In this document: piece after piece, positions 1 to 7,430 of the stretch
Position numbering within the stretch: position 1 is the stretch's first letter
Layout: every line of letters begins with the position of its first letter
Notes under the pieces: generated by a model
The model's input: the letters and a program-made list of their open reading frames with translations, nothing else
Database searches by the model: none
Told to the model about the DNA's origin: nothing
Position numbers and translations under genes: made by a program
Assembly (NCBI RefSeq): GCF_900108335.1
Contig: NZ_FNVT01000036.1
Span: 1-64,000, forward strand
DNA length: 64,000 bases
Reading direction: 5' to 3'
Source of the DNA: Nonomuraea solani
GTDB taxonomy: Bacteria > Actinomycetota > Actinomycetes > Streptosporangiales > Streptosporangiaceae

Positions 1-46
1 TAGCCGGGCGGCCCCCCGAGATCATGAGAAGACGTTCGCCGGGAGA

Positions 47-74
47 TGCAACGTCTTCGTCCCTTCGGCCGTCT
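47..74 (+). promoter_or_regulatory. putative ECF-type autoregulatory promoter
   Basis: TGCAAC at 47-52 and CGTCT at 70-74 are separated by 17 nt. This resembles the AAC/CGTC pair known for actinobacterial ECF promoters. It sits just upstream of an ECF sigma gene, so autoregulation is inferred. Transcription would begin near 80, leaving about 20 nt that include the AAGGGA ribosome site at 90-95. Inverted repeats (28-36/50-58 and 58-68/87-97) overlap it. Confidence 0.5.
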
Positions 75-101
75 CTGACGTGACGACCGAAGGGACGACA
101 C

Positions 102-602
102 GTGGACGACGAACCCGGCTTCGGCGAGTTCGTGGCGGAGCAGACGGAGGCGCTGCTCCGCTACGGATACGTCCTGACCGGAAACCCCCATGACGCCGCC
201 GATCTGGTGCAGGAGGCTCTGATACGGCTGCGCGGCGCCTGGCCGAGGGTGAGACGCAAGGACAGCCCGCACAGCTACGCCCGTACCACGATGGCACGGT
301 TGCACATCAGCGTGTGGCGGCGGCGCAGGCGTGAACACCTCACCGGCGAGCCGCCGGACCGGGTACACCACGAGGTCTTTCCCGCCGACGAGGAACAGGG
401 CCTGTGGGAAGAGCTGGCCGCGCTGCCCCGCAGACAGCGTGCCGTGCTGGTGCTGCGCTACTACGAGCAGCTCAGCGACGCCGAGATCGCCAAGGTGCTC
501 GGCATCTCTGCCGGAACCGTGCGCAGCCAGGCCTTCCGGGGCCTGGACAAACTGCGCACCTCCCTCTCCTCCGCACCGGCGACCCACGGGAGCATGCGAT
601 GA
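102..602 (+). CDS. SigE-family ECF RNA polymerase sigma factor
   Basis: This 166-residue protein is an extracytoplasmic-function sigma factor that would direct RNA polymerase to a small regulon. Region 2 is visible near residues 10-75 (LLRYGYVLTGNPHDAADLVQ, then WPRVRR). Region 4 with its helix-turn-helix lies near 105-155 (LPRRQRAVLVLRYYEQLSD, then AEIAKVLGISAGTVRSQAFR). The length is normal for the family. The GTG start at 102 follows an AAGGGA ribosome site at 90-95. The stop overlaps the next ATG in an ATGA arrangement, so translation is coupled with the membrane protein that follows. That protein is the likely regulator, although it lacks a zinc anti-sigma signature. An ECF-like promoter at 47-74 suggests autoregulation. 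Confidence 0.9.
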   Translation: MDDEPGFGEFVAEQTEALLRYGYVLTGNPHDAADLVQEALIRLRGAWPRVRRKDSPHSYARTTMARLHISVWRRRRREHLTGEPPDRVHHEVFPADEEQGLWEELAALPRRQRAVLVLRYYEQLSDAEIAKVLGISAGTVRSQAFRGLDKLRTSLSSAPATHGSMR

Positions 603-1909
603 CCGAGCTGGAAGACAAGCTGAGCCGCGTCCTGGCGGAGGCCGCGCAGCGGGCGCCGCAGGCGCCGGCCGGGCTGGCCGCGGCGGTCGAGACGGGCCAT
701 CGCCGGCGGCGGGCGCGGGCCGGGGCCGTGCGCGCGGCCGCGGCCGTGGTCCTGGTGGCGGGCGGGGTGGGCGTGTCGGTGAACGCCCTGGGCACCTCGG
801 CCGAGCCGCAGCCCGCGGCCGGCCCGACCGCCGAGCCCGGGCCGCCGGCGGACAAGATCCCGCCGCCCATCGAAGAGGTGTGGCCGCAGGCCGTGCACAA
901 GATCCCGGCCAAGCTGCCCGACGGCCGCGCGTACTATCCGCAACTGCTCCTCGACGATCGCACGCTGCTGGTCATGACGGGCGCCTTCGACGGAAAGCGC
1001 CAGTTCCTGTGGAGCTACGACCTGGGCACCGGCGCTCCCAAGCGGATCGCCGAGATCCCCCCGACGAAGGGATCGGCGATCTTCGCCGACGGCGTCGCCG
1101 CCGGTGGCGGCAACATCGTCTGGTGGGCGTCCCACAAGGAGGCGGGCGGCCCCCGGGTCGCCCGGATCTGGACGGTCCCGGTCACCGGCGGCCGGCCTCG
1201 GACGGTGACCGACGTCCCCCTCGGAAACGTCATACGGCAGGGGCACATCGACGGGCTGGCCGTGACGGGTTCGGACGTGGTCTTCGCCTACGAGAAGGGC
1301 GGGGTCTACCGGGTGCCGCTGAGCGGGGGCTCGCCGCAGCCGGTGAAGGGCGCCGAGCGGCACCACATCCTGCGGTGGCCGTGGGTGGGCGTCCACCAAG
1401 GGAAGGCGATCTTCCGCGAGCTGCTCAACGCCGAGACCGGTGAGCGGCGCGACGCCGTGGTCAAGGCCGACGAGGAGGTCAGGTGCGGCGTCGACCGGTG
1501 CGCGGGCGTGGCCGTGCGGTACAAGACGATCAAGGTCGAACGCCGCCGCGACGCCTCCGGCAAAGAGATCAAGTGCGGCACCCGCCGGTGCCCGGACACG
1601 GCGCGGAACCAGATCATCCTGCGCAGGTTCGTCCGCGACCGCGACGGCTCCCATGAGCGCCGGCTGCCGAGCGCCTTTCATCCCGGCGACGAGGCCGGCC
1701 TGGACCGCTTCTTCAGGATCACGCTGAGGGGGCCGGGACGGCAGGCCGTCCCGACGCTCTACGACGCCGGCACCGGCAGGTCCGCCGATCTCGGCATCCG
1801 GCCGGACGCGAAGGGATCGATGGCGCTTCCCGACGGCGGCAGCGACCGGCTGATGACCTACCAGATCAAGAACGAGATGTACGTCCTGGATCTGGCCACG
1901 ATCAAGTAA
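599..1909 (+). CDS. membrane-anchored beta-propeller-like protein, probable sigma-factor partner
   Basis: The product is 436 residues, starting at the ATG that overlaps the sigma-factor stop; in-frame codons upstream lie inside the sigma gene and are rejected. The N-terminus is short and charged, with an RRRRAR stretch. One transmembrane segment follows near residues 42-62 (AAAAVVLVAGGVGVSV). The remaining 370 residues, predicted outside the membrane, carry repeated strands of the type seen in TolB/WD40-like propellers (for example VARIWTVPVTGGRPRTV and GVYRVPLSGGSPQPV). Two Cys pairs (CGVDRC and CGTRRC) may form disulfides. There is no HxxxCxxC zinc anti-sigma motif, so an anti-sigma role rests on operon position and topology only. 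Confidence 0.75.
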   Translation: MTELEDKLSRVLAEAAQRAPQAPAGLAAAVETGHRRRRARAGAVRAAAAVVLVAGGVGVSVNALGTSAEPQPAAGPTAEPGPPADKIPPPIEEVWPQAVHKIPAKLPDGRAYYPQLLLDDRTLLVMTGAFDGKRQFLWSYDLGTGAPKRIAEIPPTKGSAIFADGVAAGGGNIVWWASHKEAGGPRVARIWTVPVTGGRPRTVTDVPLGNVIRQGHIDGLAVTGSDVVFAYEKGGVYRVPLSGGSPQPVKGAERHHILRWPWVGVHQGKAIFRELLNAETGERRDAVVKADEEVRCGVDRCAGVAVRYKTIKVERRRDASGKEIKCGTRRCPDTARNQIILRRFVRDRDGSHERRLPSAFHPGDEAGLDRFFRITLRGPGRQAVPTLYDAGTGRSADLGIRPDAKGSMALPDGGSDRLMTYQIKNEMYVLDLATIK

Positions 1910-1993
1910 GAGCCGCTCTCCGGCCCGCTGGGAGGAGGTCATTTTCTCCATAGCGGCAGATCAGGCCGTAACCGGATCACGGTGCGGCCACGA

Positions 1994-2020
1994 CCGGCGG
2001 GGATCGGCGATCCCCGCCGG
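1994..2020. terminator. bidirectional hairpin terminator
   Basis: A perfect 10-bp inverted repeat (CCGGCGGGGA and its complement) with a 7-nt loop lies between two convergent genes, immediately before the acetyltransferase stop. It can serve both strands. Confidence 0.65.
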
Positions 2021-2027
2021 CTCTCGT

Positions 2028-2513
2028 TTACGCGGTCCGGTGGTAGCGGATGGTGCCGTCGTCGCTCAGGCCGGGCATCGGCTGGAAGCCGGCCTTCTCC
2101 AGGACCCGGATGGAGGCCGGGTTGGCGGGCTCGACCGTGGCGCACACCGTGCGCACCCCGGGCGCGGTGAGGGCGTGGCCGGTCAGGGCCCGGGTCGCCT
2201 CGGGAGCGTAGCCGCGGCCGCGCCGCGAGGCGACGATGCCGTAACCGATCTCGACGACGCCATCGGCGGGCGGCCAGAACAGGCCGATGGAGCCGACGGT
2301 CAGGCCGCTGTCACGCTCGACGATCTGGCGGTGGCCGAACTCCGCCAGCCACGCCGGGTTGCCGGCGAACAGGCCGGCGATGACGTGGTCGCCCTCGGCG
2401 GGGAAGTCTCCCGCCCAGTGCGCCGGCCGCGCGCCGTCGAGGACGGCGGCGACCTCACCGGAGGTCCAGGAACGCAGGACGAGACGGTCGGTGAGCAGAT
2501 CCGGATGAGACAA
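2028..2513 (-). CDS. GNAT family N-acetyltransferase
   Basis: The product is about 161 residues and resembles RimJ/RimL-type GNAT acetyltransferases, which move the acetyl group of acetyl-CoA to an amine. Visible features are the N-terminal TDRLVLRSW strand, a V-x-I-G-Y-G-I segment and the acetyl-CoA loop RRGRGYAPEA. A late strand, PANPASIRVLEKAGF, is typical of the fold. I place the start at the TTG at 2513 because AGGAG lies 7 nt upstream and the GNAT alignment begins there; an in-frame start at 2585 would add 24 unrelated residues. The substrate is unknown. The gene is a single unit, convergent with the membrane protein. Confidence 0.85.
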   Translation of the reverse strand: MSHPDLLTDRLVLRSWTSGEVAAVLDGARPAHWAGDFPAEGDHVIAGLFAGNPAWLAEFGHRQIVERDSGLTVGSIGLFWPPADGVVEIGYGIVASRRGRGYAPEATRALTGHALTAPGVRTVCATVEPANPASIRVLEKAGFQPMPGLSDDGTIRYHRTA

Positions 2514-2719
2514 GGTGAAACTCCTGGTCGTTACGGGGAACGACCGGCCCGCGGAGCCGAGCTCAGGCGGGCCGGACAAGGGCATGCTGATGACGGCTGA
2601 CGGCAGCCATATTCATCAACCCCCTCGTCTCTTCAGCGATCACACTCGCGGGGCGACTTTAGCACCTGTACGATCCGCACGCGGCGGGCACCCTTGCCGC
2701 GCTGATCGGGGGATCGTTC

Positions 2720-4120
2720 ATGCCGCGCATCATCGTCGCCGCCACGCCTCTCCACGGCCACGTCACCCCGCTGCTGTCGGTCGCGGCCGACCTGGTGCGC
2801 CGGGGCCACGACGTGGCGATGCTGACCGGCTCCCGCTTCGCCGGCCGGGTCCGCGCCACCGGTGCGCGGCACGTGTCCCTGCCGCCCGAGGCCGACTACG
2901 ACGATCGCCGCATGACCGCGCACTTTCCCGAGCTCGCCACCGCCGCGCCGGGGCCCGAGATGGACGCCGTCTACGCGCGGCAGGTGTTCGCCGACTGCGC
3001 GCCCGGCCAGTGGAGGGCGCTCGCGGCGCTGCTGGAGACGTTCCCGGCCGGGGCGGTGGTGGCCGATGTGCTGTTCCTCGGCACGTTCCCGCTGGTGCTG
3101 GGGGAGCGGCGCGGGCCGCGGCCGGCGGTGGTCGGCCTGGGCGTCGTGCCGGTGATGGCCCAGAGCGCGGACGCGCCGCCGTACGGGCTCGGTCTGCGGC
3201 CCAGCGGGCGTGAGACGCACCTCGCGCTGAACGCGGCGGCGCGGGCGGCCTTCGCGCCCGTGCAGGAGCACTGCGCGAAGGTGTTCGCCGCGCTGGGCGC
3301 CGACCTGCCCGGCCACCTGTACGACGCCACCGTCAGCGTGCCCGACCACTACCTGCAGCTCACGGTGCCGGAGTTCGAGTACCCGCGCTCGGACCTGCCC
3401 GCCTCCTTCCGCTTCGCCGGCCCCCTGCCGCCGCCCGCGAGCGCCGGGTTCGAGCCACCGGACTGGTGGGGCGAGCTGAGCGGTGCGGCGGAAAGGGGCC
3501 GACCCGTCGTCGTGGTCACCCAGGGCACACTGGCCAACGCGGACCTGGGCCGCCTCGTCGTGCCGGCGCTGCGCGGCCTGGCGGGGGAGGAGGTCCTGGT
3601 GGTGGCCGCGACCGCCCGCCCCGACGGCCCGGCCGAGGTGCGGGCCGCGATCGTGCCCGCCGACGGTCCGGCCGGGACGCCTGGCGCCACCGGGCTCGCC
3701 GAGGGTCCGGCCGGGACGCCTGGCGCCACCGGGTCCGCCGAGGGCCCGGCCGGTGCGCCCGGTATCCCGGGTAACGCGATCGTGGCCGGTTACGTGCCCT
3801 TCGACCGGCTTCTGCCGTACGCGGACGTGCTGGTCACCAACGGCGGCTACGGCGGCGTGCACGCGGCGATCCACCACGGCGTGCCCCTCGTGGTGGCGGG
3901 GACCACGGAGGACAAGGCCGACATCGCCGCCCGCGTGTCGTGGAGCGGCGCCGGGATCGACCTGCGCACCGGCCGCCCCGAGCCGGAGGACGTGCGCCGG
4001 GCCGTGATGACGGTGCTGGGCGACGAGCGCCACCGCCGGGCGGTGGCGCGGCTGCGCGCGGCCGCCCGGCGGTACGACCCTTTCGAGACGATCGCCCGTA
4101 TCGTGAATCAAAACATGTAA
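2720..4120 (+). CDS. MGT/UGT-type glycosyltransferase with collagen-like insert
   Basis: This 466-residue protein belongs to the GT1 (GT-B fold) family that glycosylates macrolides, terpenoids or other small molecules using nucleotide sugars. The N-terminal acceptor domain begins IIVAATPLHGHVTPLLSVA, including the typical HxTP motif. The C-terminal donor domain has GYVPFDRLLPYADVLVTNGG followed by GGVHAAIHHGVPLV, the conserved donor loop. Between the last donor strand and that loop (residues about 316-351) is an insert of Gly-Pro-rich repeats, absent from the family as I know it and encoded by a 39-bp tandem repeat. The start is ATG at 2720 after GGGGGA. No pathway partner lies nearby, so the acceptor cannot be named. 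Confidence 0.88.
   Translation: MPRIIVAATPLHGHVTPLLSVAADLVRRGHDVAMLTGSRFAGRVRATGARHVSLPPEADYDDRRMTAHFPELATAAPGPEMDAVYARQVFADCAPGQWRALAALLETFPAGAVVADVLFLGTFPLVLGERRGPRPAVVGLGVVPVMAQSADAPPYGLGLRPSGRETHLALNAAARAAFAPVQEHCAKVFAALGADLPGHLYDATVSVPDHYLQLTVPEFEYPRSDLPASFRFAGPLPPPASAGFEPPDWWGELSGAAERGRPVVVVTQGTLANADLGRLVVPALRGLAGEEVLVVAATARPDGPAEVRAAIVPADGPAGTPGATGLAEGPAGTPGATGSAEGPAGAPGIPGNAIVAGYVPFDRLLPYADVLVTNGGYGGVHAAIHHGVPLVVAGTTEDKADIAARVSWSGAGIDLRTGRPEPEDVRRAVMTVLGDERHRRAVARLRAAARRYDPFETIARIVNQNM
3665..3772 (+). repeat. 39-bp tandem repeat encoding collagen-like GPAGTPGATG units
   Basis: Two near-identical 39-bp units (3665-3703 and 3704-3742) are followed by a diverged partial third (3743-3772). 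Each unit encodes 13 residues beginning GPAGTPGATG. The repeat stays in frame within the glycosyltransferase gene. Confidence 0.9.
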
Positions 4121-4135
4121 ATCTGGTAGGAAATG

Positions 4136-4164
4136 TTGACTTAATGCCCGAGGGCTCGTAGCTT
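4136..4164 (+). promoter_or_regulatory. promoter of the Cys leader / ssu operon
   Basis: TTGACT (4136-4141) and TAGCTT (4159-4164) are separated by exactly 17 nt. Seven nt later comes the leader-peptide ATG at 4172, so the transcript probably starts at or next to that ATG. Confidence 0.75.
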
Positions 4165-4171
4165 CATGGTC

Positions 4172-4234
4172 ATGAGCTTGACCAGGCGCCTGCACGTGGA
4201 CCACGGCCACGTCGCCAGCGCGCAATGTCGCTGA
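4172..4234 (+). CDS. leaderless cysteine-type leader peptide upstream of ssu operon
   Basis: The 20-residue product runs from MSLTRRLHVD to ASAQCR. It matches the family of putative leader peptides (M-x-L-T-R-R-x-x-V/I-D ... V-A/S-S-A-x-C-R) that I know from upstream of sulfur-transport and sulfur-assimilation operons in actinomycetes. The penultimate Cys codon (TGT, 4226-4228) would sense charged tRNA-Cys. There is no ribosome site, and the ATG lies 7 nt after a good -10, so the mRNA is probably leaderless. The Cys, Arg and stop codons overlap the 5' arm of a hairpin at 4227-4262. The role in attenuating ssuACB is inferred from position and family knowledge. Confidence 0.82.
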   Translation: MSLTRRLHVDHGHVASAQCR

Positions 4235-4262
4235 TCGCCGCATCGACACCCCCATCAGCGAC
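4227..4262 (+). promoter_or_regulatory. hairpin overlapping leader Cys and stop codons
   Basis: A perfect 9-bp stem (4227-4235 with 4254-4262) has an 18-nt loop; one further G-U pair is possible. The 5' arm covers the last two bases of the Cys codon, the Arg codon and the stop. The 3' arm ends 4 nt before AGAGGA (4267-4272), the ribosome site of ssuA. A ribosome paused at Cys would melt the stem. How this translates into control (ribosome-site access or mRNA fate) is inference. Confidence 0.6.
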
Positions 4263-4281
4263 GACCAGAGGACACACCGAC

Positions 4282-5328
4282 ATGTCTGCCTCCCCCCGCC
4301 TCAGACCGGCGCTCGCCGTACTGCTGCTCGCCGCCCTGACCGCGTGCGCCGCGCAGGAGAAGCCGAAGGCCGTGCTCGCGGCCGACGCCCCGCTGCCCGC
4401 CTCCGTCCCCGAGGGCACCAAGCTGATCGTCGGCGACCCGCCCACCAAGGTGGCCCTCCAGCTCTCCGGCGAGATCGACAAATTTTCGTTCGACATCGAG
4501 TGGGCCAACCTCAGCGGCGGCCCGCAGACCAGCGAGGCGTTCAGGGCCGACGCCCTCGACGTCGGCGCGGTGGCCGAGATCCCGGCCATCCACGCCAACT
4601 GGACCGGCCTGCCCGTGAAGATCGTCGCCTCCAAGTTCCGCAAGGACCCCCTCGACCACCCCACGTACGAGCTCGGCGTCGCCCCCGGCGTCCCCGTGAA
4701 GACCCTCGCCGACCTGCGCGGCAAGAAGATCGCCTACAGCCCCGGCCAGGCCCAGGGCGCTCTCGTGCTCAAGGTCCTCAAGCGGGCCGGGCTCACCAAG
4801 CAGGACGTCACCCTGGTCGAACTGCCGAGCACCGGCGACATCTACCCCAACGCGCTGGCCTCCAGGCAGGTGGACGTGGCCCCCATCGGCGGCGTCAACA
4901 TCAAGCGCTACCTGGGCAAGTTCGGCCGCGACGGCGCCACGACCCTGCGCCACGGGCTGCGCGACGACCCCGGCCACCTCTACGTCCGCACGGTCACCCT
5001 GCAAGATCCCGCCAAGGCCGCCGCCATCCGCGAGTACGCCGCCGCCTGGGCCCGCGCCACCCGCTGGGTCTACGAGCACCCCAAGGAGTGGATCGAGGGC
5101 TACTACGTCAAGGACCAGGGCCTGACCGCCGAAGACGGGAAATATCTCGTCGACCTGGCGGGCGAGCCCGACATCCCGGCCGACTGGTCGGAGGCCATCA
5201 CCAGGAACCAGGAGACCATCGACATCCTCGCCGCCGAGACCGGCAAACCGAAGCTGGCCGCCAAGGACCTGTACGACCTGCGCTTCCAGGCCGTCGGCGC
5301 CGACGCGATCAAGGGCGGTGCCCGATGA
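4282..5328 (+). CDS. ssuA: sulfonate/nitrate-type ABC transporter substrate-binding lipoprotein
   Basis: The 348-residue product is a lipoprotein: a hydrophobic signal ends in the lipobox LTAC near residue 20, so the mature protein is anchored outside the membrane. The body is the SsuA/TauA/NMT1 fold, with VALQLSGEIDKFSFDIEWANLSGGPQ split over positions 50-75, then PAIHANWTGLPVKIVASK and GKKIAYSPGQAQGALVLKVL. It would deliver aliphatic sulfonates, or a related anion, to the permease encoded next. ATG 4282 is chosen because AGAGGA lies 9 nt upstream and the signal peptide starts there. The stop overlaps the ssuC start (ATGA). The Cys-type leader upstream supports sulfur rather than nitrate or pyrimidine-precursor uptake. 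Confidence 0.88.
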   Translation: MSASPRLRPALAVLLLAALTACAAQEKPKAVLAADAPLPASVPEGTKLIVGDPPTKVALQLSGEIDKFSFDIEWANLSGGPQTSEAFRADALDVGAVAEIPAIHANWTGLPVKIVASKFRKDPLDHPTYELGVAPGVPVKTLADLRGKKIAYSPGQAQGALVLKVLKRAGLTKQDVTLVELPSTGDIYPNALASRQVDVAPIGGVNIKRYLGKFGRDGATTLRHGLRDDPGHLYVRTVTLQDPAKAAAIREYAAAWARATRWVYEHPKEWIEGYYVKDQGLTAEDGKYLVDLAGEPDIPADWSEAITRNQETIDILAAETGKPKLAAKDLYDLRFQAVGADAIKGGAR

Positions 5329-6149
5329 CGCTGCTCGCCTCCCCGCCCGCCGTCACCGCCCCCGTACGCGCCCGCCGCCGCCTGCGCCCCGGCCGCCCGG
5401 TCAGGCTGGGCTTCCTGCTGGGCCCGTTCCTGCTGCTCGCCCTCTGGTCGGCCGCCTCCGCCGCCGGCTGGCTCGACCCCCGCTTCCTGTCCCCGCCCTG
5501 GACCGTGATCACCACCGCCGGCGAGCTGATCGAGACCGGCCGCCTCCAGGACAACCTCATCGCCTCCGTCGGCCGCGTCGCGCTCGGCCTGGCCATCGGC
5601 GTGCCGCTCGGCACCCTGCTCGCGCTCGTCTCCGGGCTCAGCCGCTGGGGCGAGGCCCTCATCGACGGCCCCGTCCAGATCAAGCGGGCCATCCCATCGC
5701 TCGCGCTCATGCCGCTGCTGATCCTCTGGCTGGGCATCGGCGAGGTGATGAAGGTGAGCGTCATCGCCGTCGGCGTCCTGGTGCCCATCTACATCCACAC
5801 GCACAACGGCCTGCGCGGCATCGACAGCCGCTACGTCGAGCTGGCCGAGACCGTCGGCCTCGGGCGCGGCGCGTTCATCCGGAAGGTCGTGCTGCCGGGG
5901 GCGCTGCCGGGATTCCTGCTCGGCATGCGCTTCGCGGTCACCACGGCCTGGTTGTTCCTCGTCGTGGCCGAGCTCATCAACTCCACCAGCGGCATCGGCT
6001 ACATGATGGACCTGGCGCGCACGTACGGGCAGACCGACGTCATCCTCGTCGGCCTCGTCCTGTACGGCCTGCTCGGCCTGTTCTCCGACGCCGCCGTCCG
6101 CCTCGTGGAAAGGAAGGCCCTGTCGTGGCGACGGACACTCGCGAGCTGA
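5325..6149 (+). CDS. ssuC: sulfonate ABC transporter permease
   Basis: The 274-residue inner-membrane permease belongs to the binding-protein-dependent transport family (SsuC/TauC type), with about six membrane segments. The first spans residues 28-48 (FLLGPFLLLALWSAASAA). The coupling-helix EAA-type loop reads ELAETVGLGRGAFIRKVVLPGALPG, in which the conserved glycine contacts the ATPase. Its start overlaps the ssuA stop by 4 nt, and its 3' end overlaps the ATPase gene by 25 nt, so the three subunits are made together. No separate promoter is visible. Confidence 0.9.
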   Translation: MTLLASPPAVTAPVRARRRLRPGRPVRLGFLLGPFLLLALWSAASAAGWLDPRFLSPPWTVITTAGELIETGRLQDNLIASVGRVALGLAIGVPLGTLLALVSGLSRWGEALIDGPVQIKRAIPSLALMPLLILWLGIGEVMKVSVIAVGVLVPIYIHTHNGLRGIDSRYVELAETVGLGRGAFIRKVVLPGALPGFLLGMRFAVTTAWLFLVVAELINSTSGIGYMMDLARTYGQTDVILVGLVLYGLLGLFSDAAVRLVERKALSWRRTLAS

Positions 6150-6835
6150 TCCGGGTCGAGGGCCTGACCCGCGTCTACGGGACGCGTACCGTGCTCGACC
6201 GTCTGGACCTGGAGCTGGCGCCCGGCGAGTTCGTGGCGCTGCTCGGGCGCAGCGGCTCGGGCAAGAGCACGCTGCTGCGCGCCCTGGCCGGGCTGGACTC
6301 CGACGTGGCCGGCGACGGCACCCTGCAGGTGCCCGCGCAGGTCTCGGTCGTCTTCCAGGACGCCCGGCTGCTGCCCTGGCAGCGGGTGCTCCCCAACGTC
6401 GTGCTCGGCCTGACAGGCCTGACAGGCCTGAACGGGGCCGAGCGGCGCGGCCTGGACAGCCTGGCCGAGGTCGGGCTGGCGGGGCGCGAGCGGGCCTGGC
6501 CCAACGAGCTGTCCGGCGGCGAGCAGCAGCGGGTGGCCCTCGCCCGCTCCCTCGTACGCGAGCCCGCCCTGCTCCTGGCCGACGAGCCGTTCGGCGCGCT
6601 CGACGCCCTGACCAGGATCAAGATGCACGGCCTGCTGCGCCGCCTGCACGAGCAGCACCGCCCGGCCGTGCTGCTGGTCACCCACGACGTGGACGAGGCG
6701 ATCGCGCTGGCCGATCGCGTGCTCGTCCTCGACGAGGGCAGGATCGCGGCGGAACTCCGTCTCGGCCCCGGCATCGGCCCGGCCGAGGCCAGGACCGAAC
6801 TGCTGCGGGCACTCGGCGTGACCGACGAACGCTGA
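6125..6835 (+). CDS. ssuB: sulfonate ABC transporter ATP-binding protein
   Basis: The 236-residue ATPase powers the importer. Walker A is GRSGSGKST (about residues 39-47), the Q-loop is VVFQDARLLPW, the signature is LSGGEQQRVALARSLV, and Walker B with its catalytic Glu is ALLLADEPFGALD. The switch His is in LLVTHDVDEAIALADRV. The GTG at 6125 lies in the end of ssuC and follows GGAAAGGA. A short duplication, CTGACAGGC twice, near 6412-6430 encodes TGLTGLNG in the helical domain, which is variable in this family. The order A-C-B is a common actinobacterial ssu arrangement. Confidence 0.9.
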   Translation: MATDTRELIRVEGLTRVYGTRTVLDRLDLELAPGEFVALLGRSGSGKSTLLRALAGLDSDVAGDGTLQVPAQVSVVFQDARLLPWQRVLPNVVLGLTGLTGLNGAERRGLDSLAEVGLAGRERAWPNELSGGEQQRVALARSLVREPALLLADEPFGALDALTRIKMHGLLRRLHEQHRPAVLLVTHDVDEAIALADRVLVLDEGRIAAELRLGPGIGPAEARTELLRALGVTDER

Positions 6836-6953
6836 CCGCGCCCGGCACGACCGCCGACCTCGCGAGCCCCACCGGCTCGATGGCCCCGGCTCGATGGCCA
6901 CAGGCTCGACGATCTGTCCCCGGGAGAGTCGTGATCTGTGTCAACCTCGGAGC

Positions 6954-7430
6954 GTGATCTCCTCCGGCGCTCCGAGAAAAGGTGCCCGGCGGCTCATCGG
7001 AGCCGTCGCCGGCCTGGCCGCCGTCGCCCCCGTCTACTACCTGACCGAGGCGGCCGCCAGATCCCTGCGCGCGGGCGCCACCGCGTTCGGCCCCGCCCCC
7101 GCCGCCCTGGGCTACCTGGCGGCGGTGGCGGTGATCGTCACCCTCCTCACCGCCTGGCCCGCGGCGGCGCTCGGCTGCGGCCTGCCGCTGGCCGCGGCCG
7201 GCGTCGTGTTCGCCCTCGACCTCGACACCGCCCTCGGCGTGGCCGGCAGCCTGCCCTGGTCGAAGGCCGGCGGGCTGCCCTGGTCGCCCCCGGACGGCGC
7301 GCCCTGGGCCGAGATCGCCGAACCGCCCGGCACGATGGCGGGCATGACCGGCCTGTACGCCCTCATCGGCGTCCTGCTCGTCCTCTCCGCGCTGCTGCCC
7401 GCCCGTTTGCGATCTATCCTGGACCGGTGA
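6954..7430 (+). CDS. small multi-pass membrane protein of unknown function
   Basis: I do not recognise this protein. With the GTG at 6954 it has 158 residues; longer in-frame starts exist but add a non-membrane, low-quality N-terminus. Hydrophobic segments appear near residues 13-30, 50-75 and 82-100, and again at the C-terminus (LYALIGVLLVLSALLP). The loop before the last segment contains the related pieces SLPWSKAG and GLPWSPPDGAPW. It overlaps the following TetR gene by 4 nt (GTGA), which suggests joint expression or coupled translation. A 9-bp inverted repeat (6946-6954/6968-6976) surrounds the start and could be an operator. Confidence 0.6.
   Translation: MISSGAPRKGARRLIGAVAGLAAVAPVYYLTEAAARSLRAGATAFGPAPAALGYLAAVAVIVTLLTAWPAAALGCGLPLAAAGVVFALDLDTALGVAGSLPWSKAGGLPWSPPDGAPWAEIAEPPGTMAGMTGLYALIGVLLVLSALLPARLRSILDR

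Noticed and set aside
58..97. 11-bp hairpin sequestering the ribosome site of the sigma-factor gene
   Set aside because: If the ECF-like promoter is right, transcription begins near 80, so the 5' arm (58-68) is not in the mRNA. It is kept only as a DNA inverted repeat.
3665..3772. CRISPR-like array
   Set aside because: Repeats are directly adjacent with no spacers, are in frame and encode a Gly-Pro insert.
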